Positions 44,928 to 53,654 of a stretch of 64,000 bases of DNA are shown one piece after another. The stretch's first letter is position 1. Each line of letters opens with the position of its first letter. This stretch comes from Aestuariispira insulae (GTDB lineage Bacteria > Pseudomonadota > Alphaproteobacteria > UBA8366 > Aestuariispiraceae): the NCBI RefSeq assembly GCF_003385955.1, contig NZ_QRDW01000006.1, forward strand, positions 171,996 through 235,995. The letters run 5' to 3'. The position numbers were made by a program, and so were the translations under genes. The notes beneath the pieces were generated by a model. The model had not been told where the DNA came from and ran no database searches. It saw nothing but the letters and a program-made list of their open reading frames with translations.

Positions 44928-46937
44928 ATGAGCATTCTTCTGGGCATTGATACCGGTGGCACCTATACCGACGCGGTTTTGTTTGACGAGGAAAAAGGTG
45001 TTTTGCAGGCCTCCAAGAGCCTGACCACGAAGAACCGGCTCTCCGATGGGCTTCATGCCGCCGCCAAACAGGTCCTGGCCGACCAGCCCGAACTTGACCC
45101 CAAAGATATCAAGCTGATTTCCATCTCCACCACGCTGGCCACCAATGCCATCGTCGAGGATCATGGCGGTTCCGTCGGTCTGATCCTGATCGGGCAGCCC
45201 GCCGCCACCCTAGAACGCGCCGGTCTTAAAACCGTCATGGGGACCGACCCTGTAATTTTCCTGAAAGGCGGGCATAGCGCCCAGGGAGACGAAAAAGAAC
45301 CGCTGGATATCGAACATGCCCGCGCCGTTATCCGCGAGCAGGCAAAGAAAGTCAGCGCCTTTGCCGTTGCCGGCTATTTCGCCGTGCGCAACCCGTCCCA
45401 TGAAAAACAGATCCGCGATCTCATCCGCGAGGAATGCGGCTTGCCGGTCACTTGTTCCTACGAGCTGAGCAATGCGCTGGACGCGCCCCGGCGGGCGCTG
45501 ACTGCGGTCTTGAATGCCCGTCTGGTGCCTCTGATCCAACAGTTGATCCTGGCCGTGCGCGAGTTCCAGGCGGAACTGGACCTGGATTGCCCCTTGATGG
45601 TGGTCAAGGGCGACGGTTCGCTGATTTCCGCTGATACCGCATTGCGCCGTCCGGTGGAAACCATCCTGTCCGGCCCGGCCGCCAGCGTAATCGGCGCCCA
45701 GTTCCTAGCCGGGGAAAAAGATGTGCTGATTTCCGACATGGGCGGCACCACCACCGATATCGCCCTGTTGCAGGATGGCCAGCCCGTGCTGAACAGCAAC
45801 GGTGCCACCGTCAACGGCCACCGCACCATGGTCGCCGCCGTTGAGGTACATACCGTGGGCCTTGGCGGAGATAGCGAGATCAGGATCGATGACGAGAAAG
45901 AACTGACCGTCGGCCCCCGGCGCGTGGTGCCGCTCTCCCTGCTGGCCAAGGAATATGGCCATGTCATCCCAACCTTGGAAGAACAGCTGAAACGCGGCTG
46001 GCACAAAACCTATGACGGCATGTTCGCCATGCGCTTGCGCGAAATTCCAGAAGAGGCCCGTGAGAAATATTCCTGGCGTGAGCTTGCGATCTGGGACCAG
46101 TTGGAAAAAGGCCCGGTCAGCCTGGAAGAACTTTTGGGTCGCCAGTCCCCGGAACAGCCGCTGCGCCGTCTGGTGGATAAAGGCCTGGCCATCATCAGCG
46201 GCTTCACACCGTCTGACGCATCCCATGTCCTGGGCTTGCAGGATAGCTGGAACCGGCAAGCGGCAGAACTGGGCGCGGCCATCTGGGCCAAGCGCGAACG
46301 CCGCCCGAACCAGCCCTGCGCTGAAAATGCCGAGGATTTTGCCGCCCAGGTCCGCAATCTGGTGATTGTCCGCACGGCCGAGGCCCTGGTTGACAGCATG
46401 TTGGATGAAACCTTCGGCCAGATGGTGGACCAGGGCCAGGGACTGGCCAAAAAAATGATCCGCATGGCGCTGTCCGGAACGGAAAAAGCCAATAAGATCG
46501 GCATGGCGCTGACCCTGGGCCATCCTTTGATCGGTATTGGCGCACCGGCGGCCACCTATTATGCGGACGTGGCCAAACGCCTGAACACCAAATTCATCAG
46601 CCCGGATTTCGCCCATGTCTCTAACGCGGTCGGTGCGGTTGCGGGCGGTGTCAGCCAGAAGGCGGAGGTTCTGATCACCGCGCCGGAAGATCAGTTTTTC
46701 CGGGTCCACGGCTTTGGCGAGAATATTGATTTCCCCGCCCTTGAAGAAGCTGTTGAAAAGGCCACCGCCTTGGCACGGGAACGGGCGGAAAAACTGGCCA
46801 TTGACGCCGGGGCGGATGATATCCATATCTCTGTTACCGAGGACCGTCGGGAAGCTACCGGCCCCGGCGGGCGCGCGATTTTCATCGAAAGCCGCCTGAC
46901 CGCCACTGCCATGGGACGGCCGCAACTGGCGGAATAA
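44928..46937 (+). CDS. Hydantoinase/oxoprolinase-family protein (HyuA-like), solitary
   Basis: This 669-residue protein has an ASKHA-like fold. The N-terminal Hydant_A_N region starts GIDTGGTYTDAVLFD. The middle part has ISTTLATNAIVEDHGG, and the second phosphate motif is DVLISDMGGTTTDIALLQ near 265. Usual partners HyuB-type subunits (about 500-600 residues) are absent, although a C-terminal extension of about 200 residues (FSHVSNAVGAV-like FAHVSNAVGAVAGGV) is present. Reactions in the family are ATP-dependent opening or carboxylation of cyclic amides and ketones. Substrate unknown. Confidence 0.87.
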   Translation: MSILLGIDTGGTYTDAVLFDEEKGVLQASKSLTTKNRLSDGLHAAAKQVLADQPELDPKDIKLISISTTLATNAIVEDHGGSVGLILIGQPAATLERAGLKTVMGTDPVIFLKGGHSAQGDEKEPLDIEHARAVIREQAKKVSAFAVAGYFAVRNPSHEKQIRDLIREECGLPVTCSYELSNALDAPRRALTAVLNARLVPLIQQLILAVREFQAELDLDCPLMVVKGDGSLISADTALRRPVETILSGPAASVIGAQFLAGEKDVLISDMGGTTTDIALLQDGQPVLNSNGATVNGHRTMVAAVEVHTVGLGGDSEIRIDDEKELTVGPRRVVPLSLLAKEYGHVIPTLEEQLKRGWHKTYDGMFAMRLREIPEEAREKYSWRELAIWDQLEKGPVSLEELLGRQSPEQPLRRLVDKGLAIISGFTPSDASHVLGLQDSWNRQAAELGAAIWAKRERRPNQPCAENAEDFAAQVRNLVIVRTAEALVDSMLDETFGQMVDQGQGLAKKMIRMALSGTEKANKIGMALTLGHPLIGIGAPAATYYADVAKRLNTKFISPDFAHVSNAVGAVAGGVSQKAEVLITAPEDQFFRVHGFGENIDFPALEEAVEKATALARERAEKLAIDAGADDIHISVTEDRREATGPGGRAIFIESRLTATAMGRPQLAE

Positions 46938-46968
46938 ACCGCTTCCTTCCCTTGAAACCAGCCACCGC

Positions 46969-47040
46969 CGTCACCCCGGACTTGATCCAGGGGCCAGGGC
47001 AGCATACTCACCCCCTGCTGCAGGTCCGGGATGACGAAAG
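46969..47040. repeat. Extragenic palindrome
   Basis: GTCACCCCGGACTTG near the left end and CAGGTCCGGGATGAC at the right end form a long imperfect hairpin, with an inner repeat CAGGGGC...CCCCCTG. It is a further member of the alphaproteobacterial-style palindrome family seen after pyrE and before metY. Confidence 0.75.
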
Positions 47041-47053
47041 TCGTTTGAAAAGC

Positions 47054-47785
47054 CTATTTCGTCCAGTCAGCCACCGCGCTGGGCGGTACCATCAAAAGCG
47101 CGAAAATGAGCCAGCCGGCGACTCGTGACAAACGCGCGCCCCAGCTGACCCGGGGTAGCCTTTCGCTTTCCTGAATGGCCTGGAACGGCAGCGGGATCAG
47201 ATGTTTATGTCCGACCCGCCCGGCAATGGTCATACGGTCAAGCCCGCCCAGCGCCATGACACCACCCATGCGATTGAGCAAACCCCGGTGTAGGATAAAG
47301 CCCTGATGCAGAAACGGCAGGCCGGAAAATTGATTTCGCAGCTTGGAGAGCGCCCCATCCTCGCGCCGGATTTTGCCATCTTCACGCACCGCCAGCTTGC
47401 CATAGCCGGCAAATCTCTCGGCCCCCTTTTGTTCCACAAATGCCCGGACCACCGTGGACCAGCCGGGACGCAGCATGGTGCCTGCATCCAAAATCATCAG
47501 CCAGTCGCCAAAGACAATATCCAGGCCCGCCTGGATCTGCGCCGCCGGATCGGGGGCCGTTTCCAAGACACGGGCGCGCGCCTTTTGCGCATGATGAACC
47601 GTCTCGTCACCGGAACCGCCGTCAACCACGACAATATCCAGATCAAACAGGCAGGTGGCTTCCTGCAGGCTTTGTAAAATCTTTGGAAAATCTTCCCCCG
47701 CATCAAGCGCGGGGATGACAATGCCCAGGCTCGGGCATTCTGCCGCCGCGCCATTGTCACTGGTTTGCGCCTTCTGCTTCCACAT
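47054..47785 (-). CDS. Family 2 glycosyltransferase
   Basis: This 243-residue GT-A fold protein has LGIVIPALDAGEDFPKILQSL at the N-terminus and IVVVDGGSGDETVHHA. ILDAGTMLRPGW stands in the metal-binding region. A C-terminal hydrophobic segment (WLIFALLMVPPSAVA) may anchor it. It resembles small TIGR04283-type transferases. ATG 47785 follows AAGGGG at nine bases; ATG 47851 or 47920 would add 22-45 residues without family similarity. Acceptor unknown. Confidence 0.85.
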   Translation of the reverse strand: MWKQKAQTSDNGAAAECPSLGIVIPALDAGEDFPKILQSLQEATCLFDLDIVVVDGGSGDETVHHAQKARARVLETAPDPAAQIQAGLDIVFGDWLMILDAGTMLRPGWSTVVRAFVEQKGAERFAGYGKLAVREDGKIRREDGALSKLRNQFSGLPFLHQGFILHRGLLNRMGGVMALGGLDRMTIAGRVGHKHLIPLPFQAIQESERLPRVSWGARLSRVAGWLIFALLMVPPSAVADWTK

Positions 47786-48082
47786 CGCTTGTAACCCCTT
47801 GCAATTCCTGCCGGGAAAATCCTGCTCCGGCAATAGGATATAGTTGCCCATAGGCAAATCGTGCCTACGGTTACCAAGCGATTTGTGAGAGCATTGCGCT
47901 CTTTTCTGTTTATTGGACATTCAACTTGCAGGTGCCATGCCAAACAGCGTTTCACCCTGTATCCCGCACAAAACTTGAACTTTTCGGAAATTTGTGGCAA
48001 GAAAGCCGCCATCAAAAAAGTTTGGACCCGATATGTAGGGGTCACTGTGCCACCAATCGATATCGATTGATGCGGGGTATCT
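47786..48082. promoter_or_regulatory. Divergent intergenic region with 6-bp inverted repeat
   Basis: The 297-bp region separates the glycosyltransferase and lipoprotein genes. TAGGCA (47851-47856) and TGCCTA (47862-47867) form an inverted repeat with a 5-bp spacer, about 66 bp upstream of the transferase start. It may be an operator; nothing else stands out. Confidence 0.35.
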
Positions 48083-49057
48083 ATGAAGTTGAATGCGTTC
48101 GGGCGGGCCGTGTCGGCCCTGGCCCTAGTCTTGGCTGCGGGCTGTCAAAGTGCCCAGGACCAACAGGATATTGTTGCCGATGTCTCGACCGAGACGCGGA
48201 CCGTCACCGTGCACAGCGCCGACCCGGATGATATCACGCGCCTGAAAAAACAGTATGAAGGGCTATCTGCGGGTGATCGCGCGGTTCTGACCCATCTGCT
48301 GCAGGGCAAAAGCAACCAGGCAATGATCCTCAAGGATGGCCCGTCCCATGGCTTCTGGCAGGCACTGGATCAGTTCGGCCTGGCGCTGAAAGAAAAAACC
48401 GGCAACAGCCTGGTCGATGTCGGCCAGACCTACAGCCTGAACAAAGCGGCCTTTGACGCGCTGGCCCAAATCAGCGGCGTGCCCGCGGACCAATTGGCCG
48501 TGAGCGCCTATGACACGCCCTGCGGCCGGGCGAATTGCTATTATGCGGAAATGGCCTGCGGGGATGTCTTTGATTCCGCTAAAGGCGTTTTCTCCCTGCC
48601 GAAAAAGGATTACCAGCGCCTCTATCTCTATGCCATGGGCTATTTCCTGGCGACCACGGACAAGCGCCAGATCCCGGGCCAGAGCATGGGCACCAATATG
48701 GTGCTTCTGGCACGCCAATGCGCCATCACCCCGGATATCAGCCTGGTCGAGGCTCTGCGCAAAACCGCCCTGGTGGCCGAAACCACCGGGCCGGACCGGC
48801 GCAAGCCACTCTGGCCTCAAAAAACCTGTGCCCAGGTTTTCCGGGCGGGCGAACCGGCCTACCAGGGCAAAGCCAGCGAGATGCCCTATCTGATTGAGAT
48901 GGTGCTGGGCTATTACAGCGCCTATGCGGGCAAAGAGACGGAAAAGGCCGTGGCGCTCGCCGCCAATAACCAGGTGCTGCCCGCACTGGTCAATCAATGC
49001 CTGGCAACGCCAAAGATGAATTTCGGCAAGGCCGTGGAGGCAACTTCCCCCTTCTGA
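48083..49057 (+). CDS. Hypothetical lipoprotein
   Basis: This 324-residue protein has a lipoprotein signal with lipobox LAAGC (Cys21). The mature part holds several Cys (PCGRANCYYAEMACGD, QKTCAQVF) and is mostly helical by composition. It likely sits in the periplasm facing a membrane. I do not recognise a family. It is followed by an orphan periplasmic binding protein 92 bp downstream on the same strand. Confidence 0.7.
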   Translation: MKLNAFGRAVSALALVLAAGCQSAQDQQDIVADVSTETRTVTVHSADPDDITRLKKQYEGLSAGDRAVLTHLLQGKSNQAMILKDGPSHGFWQALDQFGLALKEKTGNSLVDVGQTYSLNKAAFDALAQISGVPADQLAVSAYDTPCGRANCYYAEMACGDVFDSAKGVFSLPKKDYQRLYLYAMGYFLATTDKRQIPGQSMGTNMVLLARQCAITPDISLVEALRKTALVAETTGPDRRKPLWPQKTCAQVFRAGEPAYQGKASEMPYLIEMVLGYYSAYAGKETEKAVALAANNQVLPALVNQCLATPKMNFGKAVEATSPF

Positions 49058-49149
49058 TAGGCGTCGGACCGCAGAGGCATTTGCCAGCAATTGAATATTC
49101 GGCGTATCATGTTCTGACCATTCCCGGTTATTAGGGCGGTGAGTTTTTG

Positions 49150-49995
49150 ATGTGCGGATCCTTGGCCTCTTTAGCGCCCCTTTTCAGAATTGCCGTGATT
49201 GGCATTTTCTGCCTGATACCCTGGCAAATCGGCTTGGCTGAAGAGGCCAAAACACCACTTAAGATCGCCTCCATCGACTGGTGTCCTCAACTGTGCCAGG
49301 GCGAAGACCAGAAGGATGGGTTGGAAGGCTATATCATGGACACGGTCCGTGCATTATTCCGCGACAGCCCTTATGAGCTGCAGGTCACTGTGCTGCCCTG
49401 GTCCCGGGCGATCGGCTATACCCGGCTGGGGCGCGCCCATGCCCTGCTCTCGCCCGCAAAGGCCGAAGCCCCTGATCTGATCTATCCGGCCCATGAGATC
49501 GGCAACCAACGTATGTGTTTCTTTTCGCTGGCCTCCAACCCCTGGACCTTTGACGGACCGGAATCCCTGGAAGGGCATTTGACCGGGATTGCCGCTGATA
49601 CCTCGATTGAGGAGTTAAACGATTTCATCCATACCCGCGAGGATCTGTTTAACTTTTCCACCTACGGCCCGCATTATCTGCGCAACAGCCTGAATATGTT
49701 GCGCCTCAAACGGGTCACCAGCTTCCTGTTCACCTATAATTCAACCATTTATGCCGCCAGGCGCTTTGGTATGGACCGGGATATTCGGGTCGCGGGCTGT
49801 GTCTCGCTGGCCAAAGTCTATATGGCCTTCAGCCCCAACCCGGAACTCAAAGCAGAGGTCAGCGCCATGCGCGCCTATTTCGACGTCCGCATGAAAACCT
49901 TCCTCAAAGAAGGACGTGTCGCCCCCCTGATGGCGCAATATGGCCTGCCCGACTGGACGCGCTTGGAAGTTTCCAGCGGCAAACCGGGGCTGTAA
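49150..49995 (+). CDS. Orphan periplasmic amino acid-binding-like protein (SBP_bac_3 type)
   Basis: This 281-residue exported protein has a signal peptide ending near GLA-EEA (about residue 30). It has a family-3 binding fold: LKIASIDWCPQLCQGE, GLEGYIMDTVRALF, VTVLPWSRAIGYTRLGRAHAL. The PWSRA motif is typical of orphan SBPs not linked to transporters. No permease is near. Two more such orphans lie at 55170 and 61364. ATG 49150 is preceded by GGGCGGTGAG; TTG 49147 is adjacent. Confidence 0.83.
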   Translation: MCGSLASLAPLFRIAVIGIFCLIPWQIGLAEEAKTPLKIASIDWCPQLCQGEDQKDGLEGYIMDTVRALFRDSPYELQVTVLPWSRAIGYTRLGRAHALLSPAKAEAPDLIYPAHEIGNQRMCFFSLASNPWTFDGPESLEGHLTGIAADTSIEELNDFIHTREDLFNFSTYGPHYLRNSLNMLRLKRVTSFLFTYNSTIYAARRFGMDRDIRVAGCVSLAKVYMAFSPNPELKAEVSAMRAYFDVRMKTFLKEGRVAPLMAQYGLPDWTRLEVSSGKPGL

Positions 49996-50064
49996 ACAGG
50001 GAGGGGCGGCAGACCATATTGGCCGCCGCCCGGACACCGGCTTCCTGGGAAGGGGTAGGGGAGA

Positions 50065-50541
50065 TCAGGAAAGCGGTGCCGCAGAGAAAAGCACGGAAAA
50101 CTGTTCACACCAGATCACGACCGAGCCGGGTTTGAAGGAGAGGTCCTGGGGCAGTTGATAATTCTGGTCGCCGATATTGCCCTTCAAATTGCCCAGGCTG
50201 ATCCAATTGCTGTCCAGCACGTCACGCGCCGAGGCAACATCCGCCTTTTCCACCAGATAGACTTTTAGATCCGGCCCGTTGGTCACCTGGAAATCGCTCA
50301 GCGCCATCAACTGATTGCCTGCGGGATCACGATACAAGGTAGCGGTGCCGCTGCCCTTATGGGCCGCATCACCATCCCGAAACTGTCCCACCGCCAGGGT
50401 TTCCAGGCTATCCGCCCCGGTCAGCCGTTCGGACACCTCCCGGTCAATCCACAAGGGGCTGGCCAGATACCAAAAGGCATTGCCCATGACAAAGCCGACA
50501 GCCCAGACAACAGCCACCGGAAGAAGGAGTTTTTTCCGCAT
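50065..50541 (-). CDS. DM13-domain membrane-anchored protein
   Basis: This 158-residue protein has an N-terminal anchor (LLLPVAVVWAVGFVMGNAFWYL) and then a DM13 domain (residues about 50-155). The domain pattern is GSGTATLYRDPAGNQLMALSDFQVTNGPDLKVYLV, here cited as a range, and a late VVIWCEQFSVLFSAA with the conserved Cys. DM13 is a proposed redox domain. Convergent with the upstream orphan binding protein. Confidence 0.85.
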   Translation of the reverse strand: MRKKLLLPVAVVWAVGFVMGNAFWYLASPLWIDREVSERLTGADSLETLAVGQFRDGDAAHKGSGTATLYRDPAGNQLMALSDFQVTNGPDLKVYLVEKADVASARDVLDSNWISLGNLKGNIGDQNYQLPQDLSFKPGSVVIWCEQFSVLFSAAPLS

Positions 50542-50654
50542 CTTTCACCCATTCAAAAACATCATTGCCCCTGTCCTAAGAGAGATAGGGTGAGCGGCGT
50601 TCAACAGCAAATAACGAGTTTGTTGGGTGGGGGTGAGATCTTTACCCTATCCAT

Positions 50655-50891
50655 TTAACCTTCCGGGGGATAAGGATCATTCCCGTGACTATCGCTCTGA
50701 GAGATTTTCCCGTCTTTGTTATGAATCTTAAGTTCTGTTTTTTGATTGCGGCTTACTTCTCTCGCAGTATCGACTGCTTCTTTTTTCGTACTATGGTGAC
50801 TTGAAGCGCGATCGCTTCCACCACGTTTCACATCCCAACCGCCTTTTTCGTTGTTTGGAACGACATGATGTGTATTAGACTTTTTTGCCAT
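50655..50891 (-). CDS. DUF2188-domain small protein
   Basis: This 78-residue basic protein matches DUF2188: THHVVPNNEKGGWDVKRGGSDRASSHHSTKKEAVDTAREVSRNQKTELKIH by region, about residues 6-56, with the ending GKISQSDSHGNDPYPPEG. Unknown role. Local base composition is more AT-rich than the neighbouring genes, which could mean acquisition. ATG 50891 was chosen because the longer upstream frame does not resemble the family. Confidence 0.8.
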   Translation of the reverse strand: MAKKSNTHHVVPNNEKGGWDVKRGGSDRASSHHSTKKEAVDTAREVSRNQKTELKIHNKDGKISQSDSHGNDPYPPEG

Positions 50892-50989
50892 TCTAATCTC
50901 CACAATTTTTGAATGAAATTCTAAACAATAATAATGCGATTCGTAGAAATGGCGTACAGAAAATCTCCATCCTCGAAACACGCAAAAAG

Positions 50990-51015
50990 AAAGGCTAGGA
51001 AAAATCCTAGCCTTT
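50990..51015 (-). terminator. Terminator of metY/betaine-homocysteine methyltransferase unit
   Basis: AAAGGCTAGGA pairs with TCCTAGCCTTT around AAAA; on the minus strand it is followed by CTTTTTG. Confidence 0.85.
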
Positions 51016-51037
51016 CATATCGTACTTCCTCTTAGCC

Positions 51038-52069
51038 TTACCCCCGGCGACGGCGGCGTTTCCGGCCGCCTTCTTCGTCGCCGCCACCGCCATGACCGTG
51101 GGCGCCGCCCGCAGGCATGTTGGTCAGCGCGCCCAGTTTGGCGATGATCTCATCCTGGCTGGGCTTGCCGCCCGGTGTGTAATCTTTGAGCGCATCGGCG
51201 ATGGCCTTGACCACCGCGCCGTCGGACCCGCAACAGCCGCCGATGATGCGCGCGCCCGCATCACGGGCCATGCGCGCATAATCCGCCATCAGTTCCGGCG
51301 TGCCGGTAAATTCGAACTTGCCGTCCTTATATTGCGGGATACCGCAATTGGCCTTGGCCACGATCCAGGCCCCTTCCGGCACGATATCGGTCATGTCGCA
51401 CAGGCTGATCACGCTTTCCGTCGCGCCCAGGCCGCAGTTGGCGCCGATCGCCGCCGGTTTCACTTCCAGGCCGCTCAGATGGGTATAGGCATCCTGCGGG
51501 GAAACCCCCATCATGGTCTTGCCCGCCGTGTCAAAGGTCATGGTGGTGACGATGGGCAGGCCGACCGTACTGGCCCCTTCTACCGCCGCCTGGCTTTCTT
51601 CGCGGCTGGACATGGTTTCAATCCACAAGACATCCGCGCCGCCATCCTTGAGGCCCCGGGCCTGCTCGGCAAACGCTTTGGCCGCATCGGCCATGGAAAG
51701 TGCGCCGACCGGTTCCAGGATCTCGCCCGTCGGGCCCATGGAGCCAGCCACCACCACCGGGCGGTCCGCTGCATCCGCCACTTTACGCGCGCGCTCGGCC
51801 GCGGCCTTATTCAGCTCATAGGTGCGATCCTGCGCGTTATGCAATTTCAAACGATGTTCGTTACAGCCAAAGCTGTTGGTCAGGATGATATCGGAACCGG
51901 CATCGACATATTCCTGATGCACGCTTTCAACCCGGTCCTGGTGATCCACATTCCACAATTCCGGTGCATCCCCGGTCTGCAGGCCGCGTTTGAACAGGCT
52001 GGTGCCCATGGCACCGTCAGCGACCAGATAGTCACGCTTTTCCAGGAGATCCAGAAACAGGTTGCTCAT
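51038..52069 (-). CDS. Betaine-homocysteine S-methyltransferase
   Basis: This 343-residue Hcy-binding-domain enzyme methylates homocysteine with glycine betaine, giving methionine and dimethylglycine. N-terminal VADGAMGTSLFKRGL and zinc ligands Cys212 (GANCGLG), Cys279 and Cys280 (GGCCGS) are present. The C-terminus is unusual: a Gly/His-rich stretch (about 320-333) and then a basic RKRRRRRG end. ATG 52069 follows AAGGA at about nine bases; ATG 52078 is the alternative. It lies 49 bp downstream of metY on the same strand and is likely co-transcribed. Confidence 0.9.
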   Translation of the reverse strand: MSNLFLDLLEKRDYLVADGAMGTSLFKRGLQTGDAPELWNVDHQDRVESVHQEYVDAGSDIILTNSFGCNEHRLKLHNAQDRTYELNKAAAERARKVADAADRPVVVAGSMGPTGEILEPVGALSMADAAKAFAEQARGLKDGGADVLWIETMSSREESQAAVEGASTVGLPIVTTMTFDTAGKTMMGVSPQDAYTHLSGLEVKPAAIGANCGLGATESVISLCDMTDIVPEGAWIVAKANCGIPQYKDGKFEFTGTPELMADYARMARDAGARIIGGCCGSDGAVVKAIADALKDYTPGGKPSQDEIIAKLGALTNMPAGGAHGHGGGGDEEGGRKRRRRRG

Positions 52070-52118
52070 CAAATTCATTCCTTATGACAAATGCCAGATT
52101 ACTGGCGTGTAACCTAAA

Positions 52119-53408
52119 CTAATCCACGGCGCGGGCAAGGGCCTGATCCAGATCCGCGATCAGATCGGCGACCGTTTCCAGCCCGATGGAAAGCCTTATC
52201 ACATCGGGGCCGGCCCCGGCGGCCACTTTCTGCGCATCTTCCAGTTGATTATGCGTGGTCGAGGCCGGATGGATGATCAGGGATTTAGCATCACCGATAT
52301 TGGCCAGATGGCTGAACAACTCCACCGAATCCACCAGGGATATCCCCGCTTCATATCCGCCTTTCAACCCGAAGGTAAAGACCGCACCCGCCCCTTTTTC
52401 CAGATATATTTTCGCCATATCGTTGAAGGGCGAGGATTTCAAACCGGCATAAGACACCCAGGAAACGGCGGGATGCGCCTCCAGATAGCGCGCCACCTCC
52501 AACGCGTTGGCGCAATGGCGCTCCATACGCAGTGGCAGGGTTTCGATGCCGTTCAGGGTCAGAAAGGCATTCATCGGCTGCTGCGCCGGGCCCAGATCGC
52601 GCAAGCCCACCGCATGGCCATACATGGTATAAGCCAAATTGCCGAAGGTCTCGGCAAAGGTCAGGCCGTGATATTCGGGTGCCGGTTCCGAAAGGGCCGG
52701 AAATTTCCCATTCTGAGTGAAGTCAAATTTTCCTGAATCCACAACCACACCGCCCAGCGCGTTGCCCTGGCCGGAGAGAAACTTGGTGGTGGAATGGATC
52801 ACAATATCCGCGCCATGTTCAAACGGCCGCAACAGATAGGGGGTGGCCAGGGTATTATCGACAATCAACGGCACGCCCGCCTCATGGGCGATATCGGCGA
52901 TTTTCCGGATATCCAGCACAACCCCGCCCGGGTTGGCCAGTCCTTCGATGAAGATCGCTTTGGTCCGGTCCGTCACATTCGCGGCGAAACTCTCGGGATC
53001 TGTGGCGTCGGCGAATTTCGTGACCCAGCCGAATTTCTTGTAGGTATGGGCCATCTGGTTGATCGAGCCGCCATAGAGCCGGTTCGAGGCGATCACCTCA
53101 TCCCCCGGCGCCATCAGTGGAAAAACCGCCAGGATCTGGGCCGCATGGCCGCTGGCAGTGGCCGTCGCACCAATCCCGTCTTCCAACGCCGCCATGCGCT
53201 CTTCCAGGACGGCCACCGTCGGATTGGTCAGGCGGGAATAGATAAAGCCCGGTTCCTGCAGGTTAAACAGGCTGGCCGCATGCTCGGCGCTGTCAAACAC
53301 ATAGGATGTGTTCTGGAAAATCGGGGTTGCGCGCGCACCGGTCGTTGCGTCCGGGGCCGCGCCCGCATGCAGGGCCAATGTCTCGAAACCGGGTTTGTCC
53401 TTAGTCAT
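52119..53408 (-). CDS. metY: O-acetylhomoserine sulfhydrylase/aminocarboxypropyltransferase
   Basis: This 429-residue Cys/Met-metabolism PLP enzyme makes homocysteine from O-acetylhomoserine and sulfide. The PLP-lysine lies in IHSTTKFLSGQGNALGG; TPIFQNTSYVFDSAEHAA and VIRLSIGLETVADLIADL frame the domain. Full length. The start follows AGGAGAGGGG. It precedes the betaine-homocysteine methyltransferase, so the pair encodes the last steps of methionine synthesis. No SAM riboswitch was recognised in the leader, though a small hairpin CCACT-AGTGG lies at 53567-53581. Confidence 0.93.
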   Translation of the reverse strand: MTKDKPGFETLALHAGAAPDATTGARATPIFQNTSYVFDSAEHAASLFNLQEPGFIYSRLTNPTVAVLEERMAALEDGIGATATASGHAAQILAVFPLMAPGDEVIASNRLYGGSINQMAHTYKKFGWVTKFADATDPESFAANVTDRTKAIFIEGLANPGGVVLDIRKIADIAHEAGVPLIVDNTLATPYLLRPFEHGADIVIHSTTKFLSGQGNALGGVVVDSGKFDFTQNGKFPALSEPAPEYHGLTFAETFGNLAYTMYGHAVGLRDLGPAQQPMNAFLTLNGIETLPLRMERHCANALEVARYLEAHPAVSWVSYAGLKSSPFNDMAKIYLEKGAGAVFTFGLKGGYEAGISLVDSVELFSHLANIGDAKSLIIHPASTTHNQLEDAQKVAAGAGPDVIRLSIGLETVADLIADLDQALARAVD

Positions 53409-53454
53409 GTGATTGCCCCTCTCCTGTTACCGCTGATACCGGGTGCCATACGAC

Positions 53455-53534
53455 CCTGGCTCCCGGATCAGGTCCGGGATGATGTGATTTCAATTACCCA
53501 CTTTCGTCCCGGCCTCCGAGCCGGATCCAGGGCG
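53455..53534. repeat. Extragenic palindromes upstream of metY
   Basis: TCCCGGATCAGGTCCGGGATGATG and CGTCCCGGCCTCC...GGATCCAGGG belong to the same palindrome family as the elements at 9.55 and 46.97 kb. They lie in the metY leader, between folE and metY. Confidence 0.65.
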
Positions 53535-53592
53535 GTGTACACCGTTTCCCGATTGGAAATTCGTTGCCACTTTAACAGTGGTGACGATTATT

Positions 53593-53626
53593 CAAACAAA
53601 AAAGGGCCGCCCGAACCGGACAGCCC
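53593..53626 (-). terminator. Terminator of folE
   Basis: On the minus strand GGGCTGTCCG pairs with CGGGCGGCCC (two G-U pairs) around GTT, followed by TTTTTTG. Confidence 0.8.
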
Positions 53627-53654
53627 CATCACAACAGTTTTGACCGACAACGCC

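Noticed and set aside
53409..53592. Possible SAM-type riboswitch before metY
   Set aside because: Only a small CCACT/AGTGG hairpin and palindromic repeats are visible; I could not match the conserved core of SAM-II or other SAM riboswitches.
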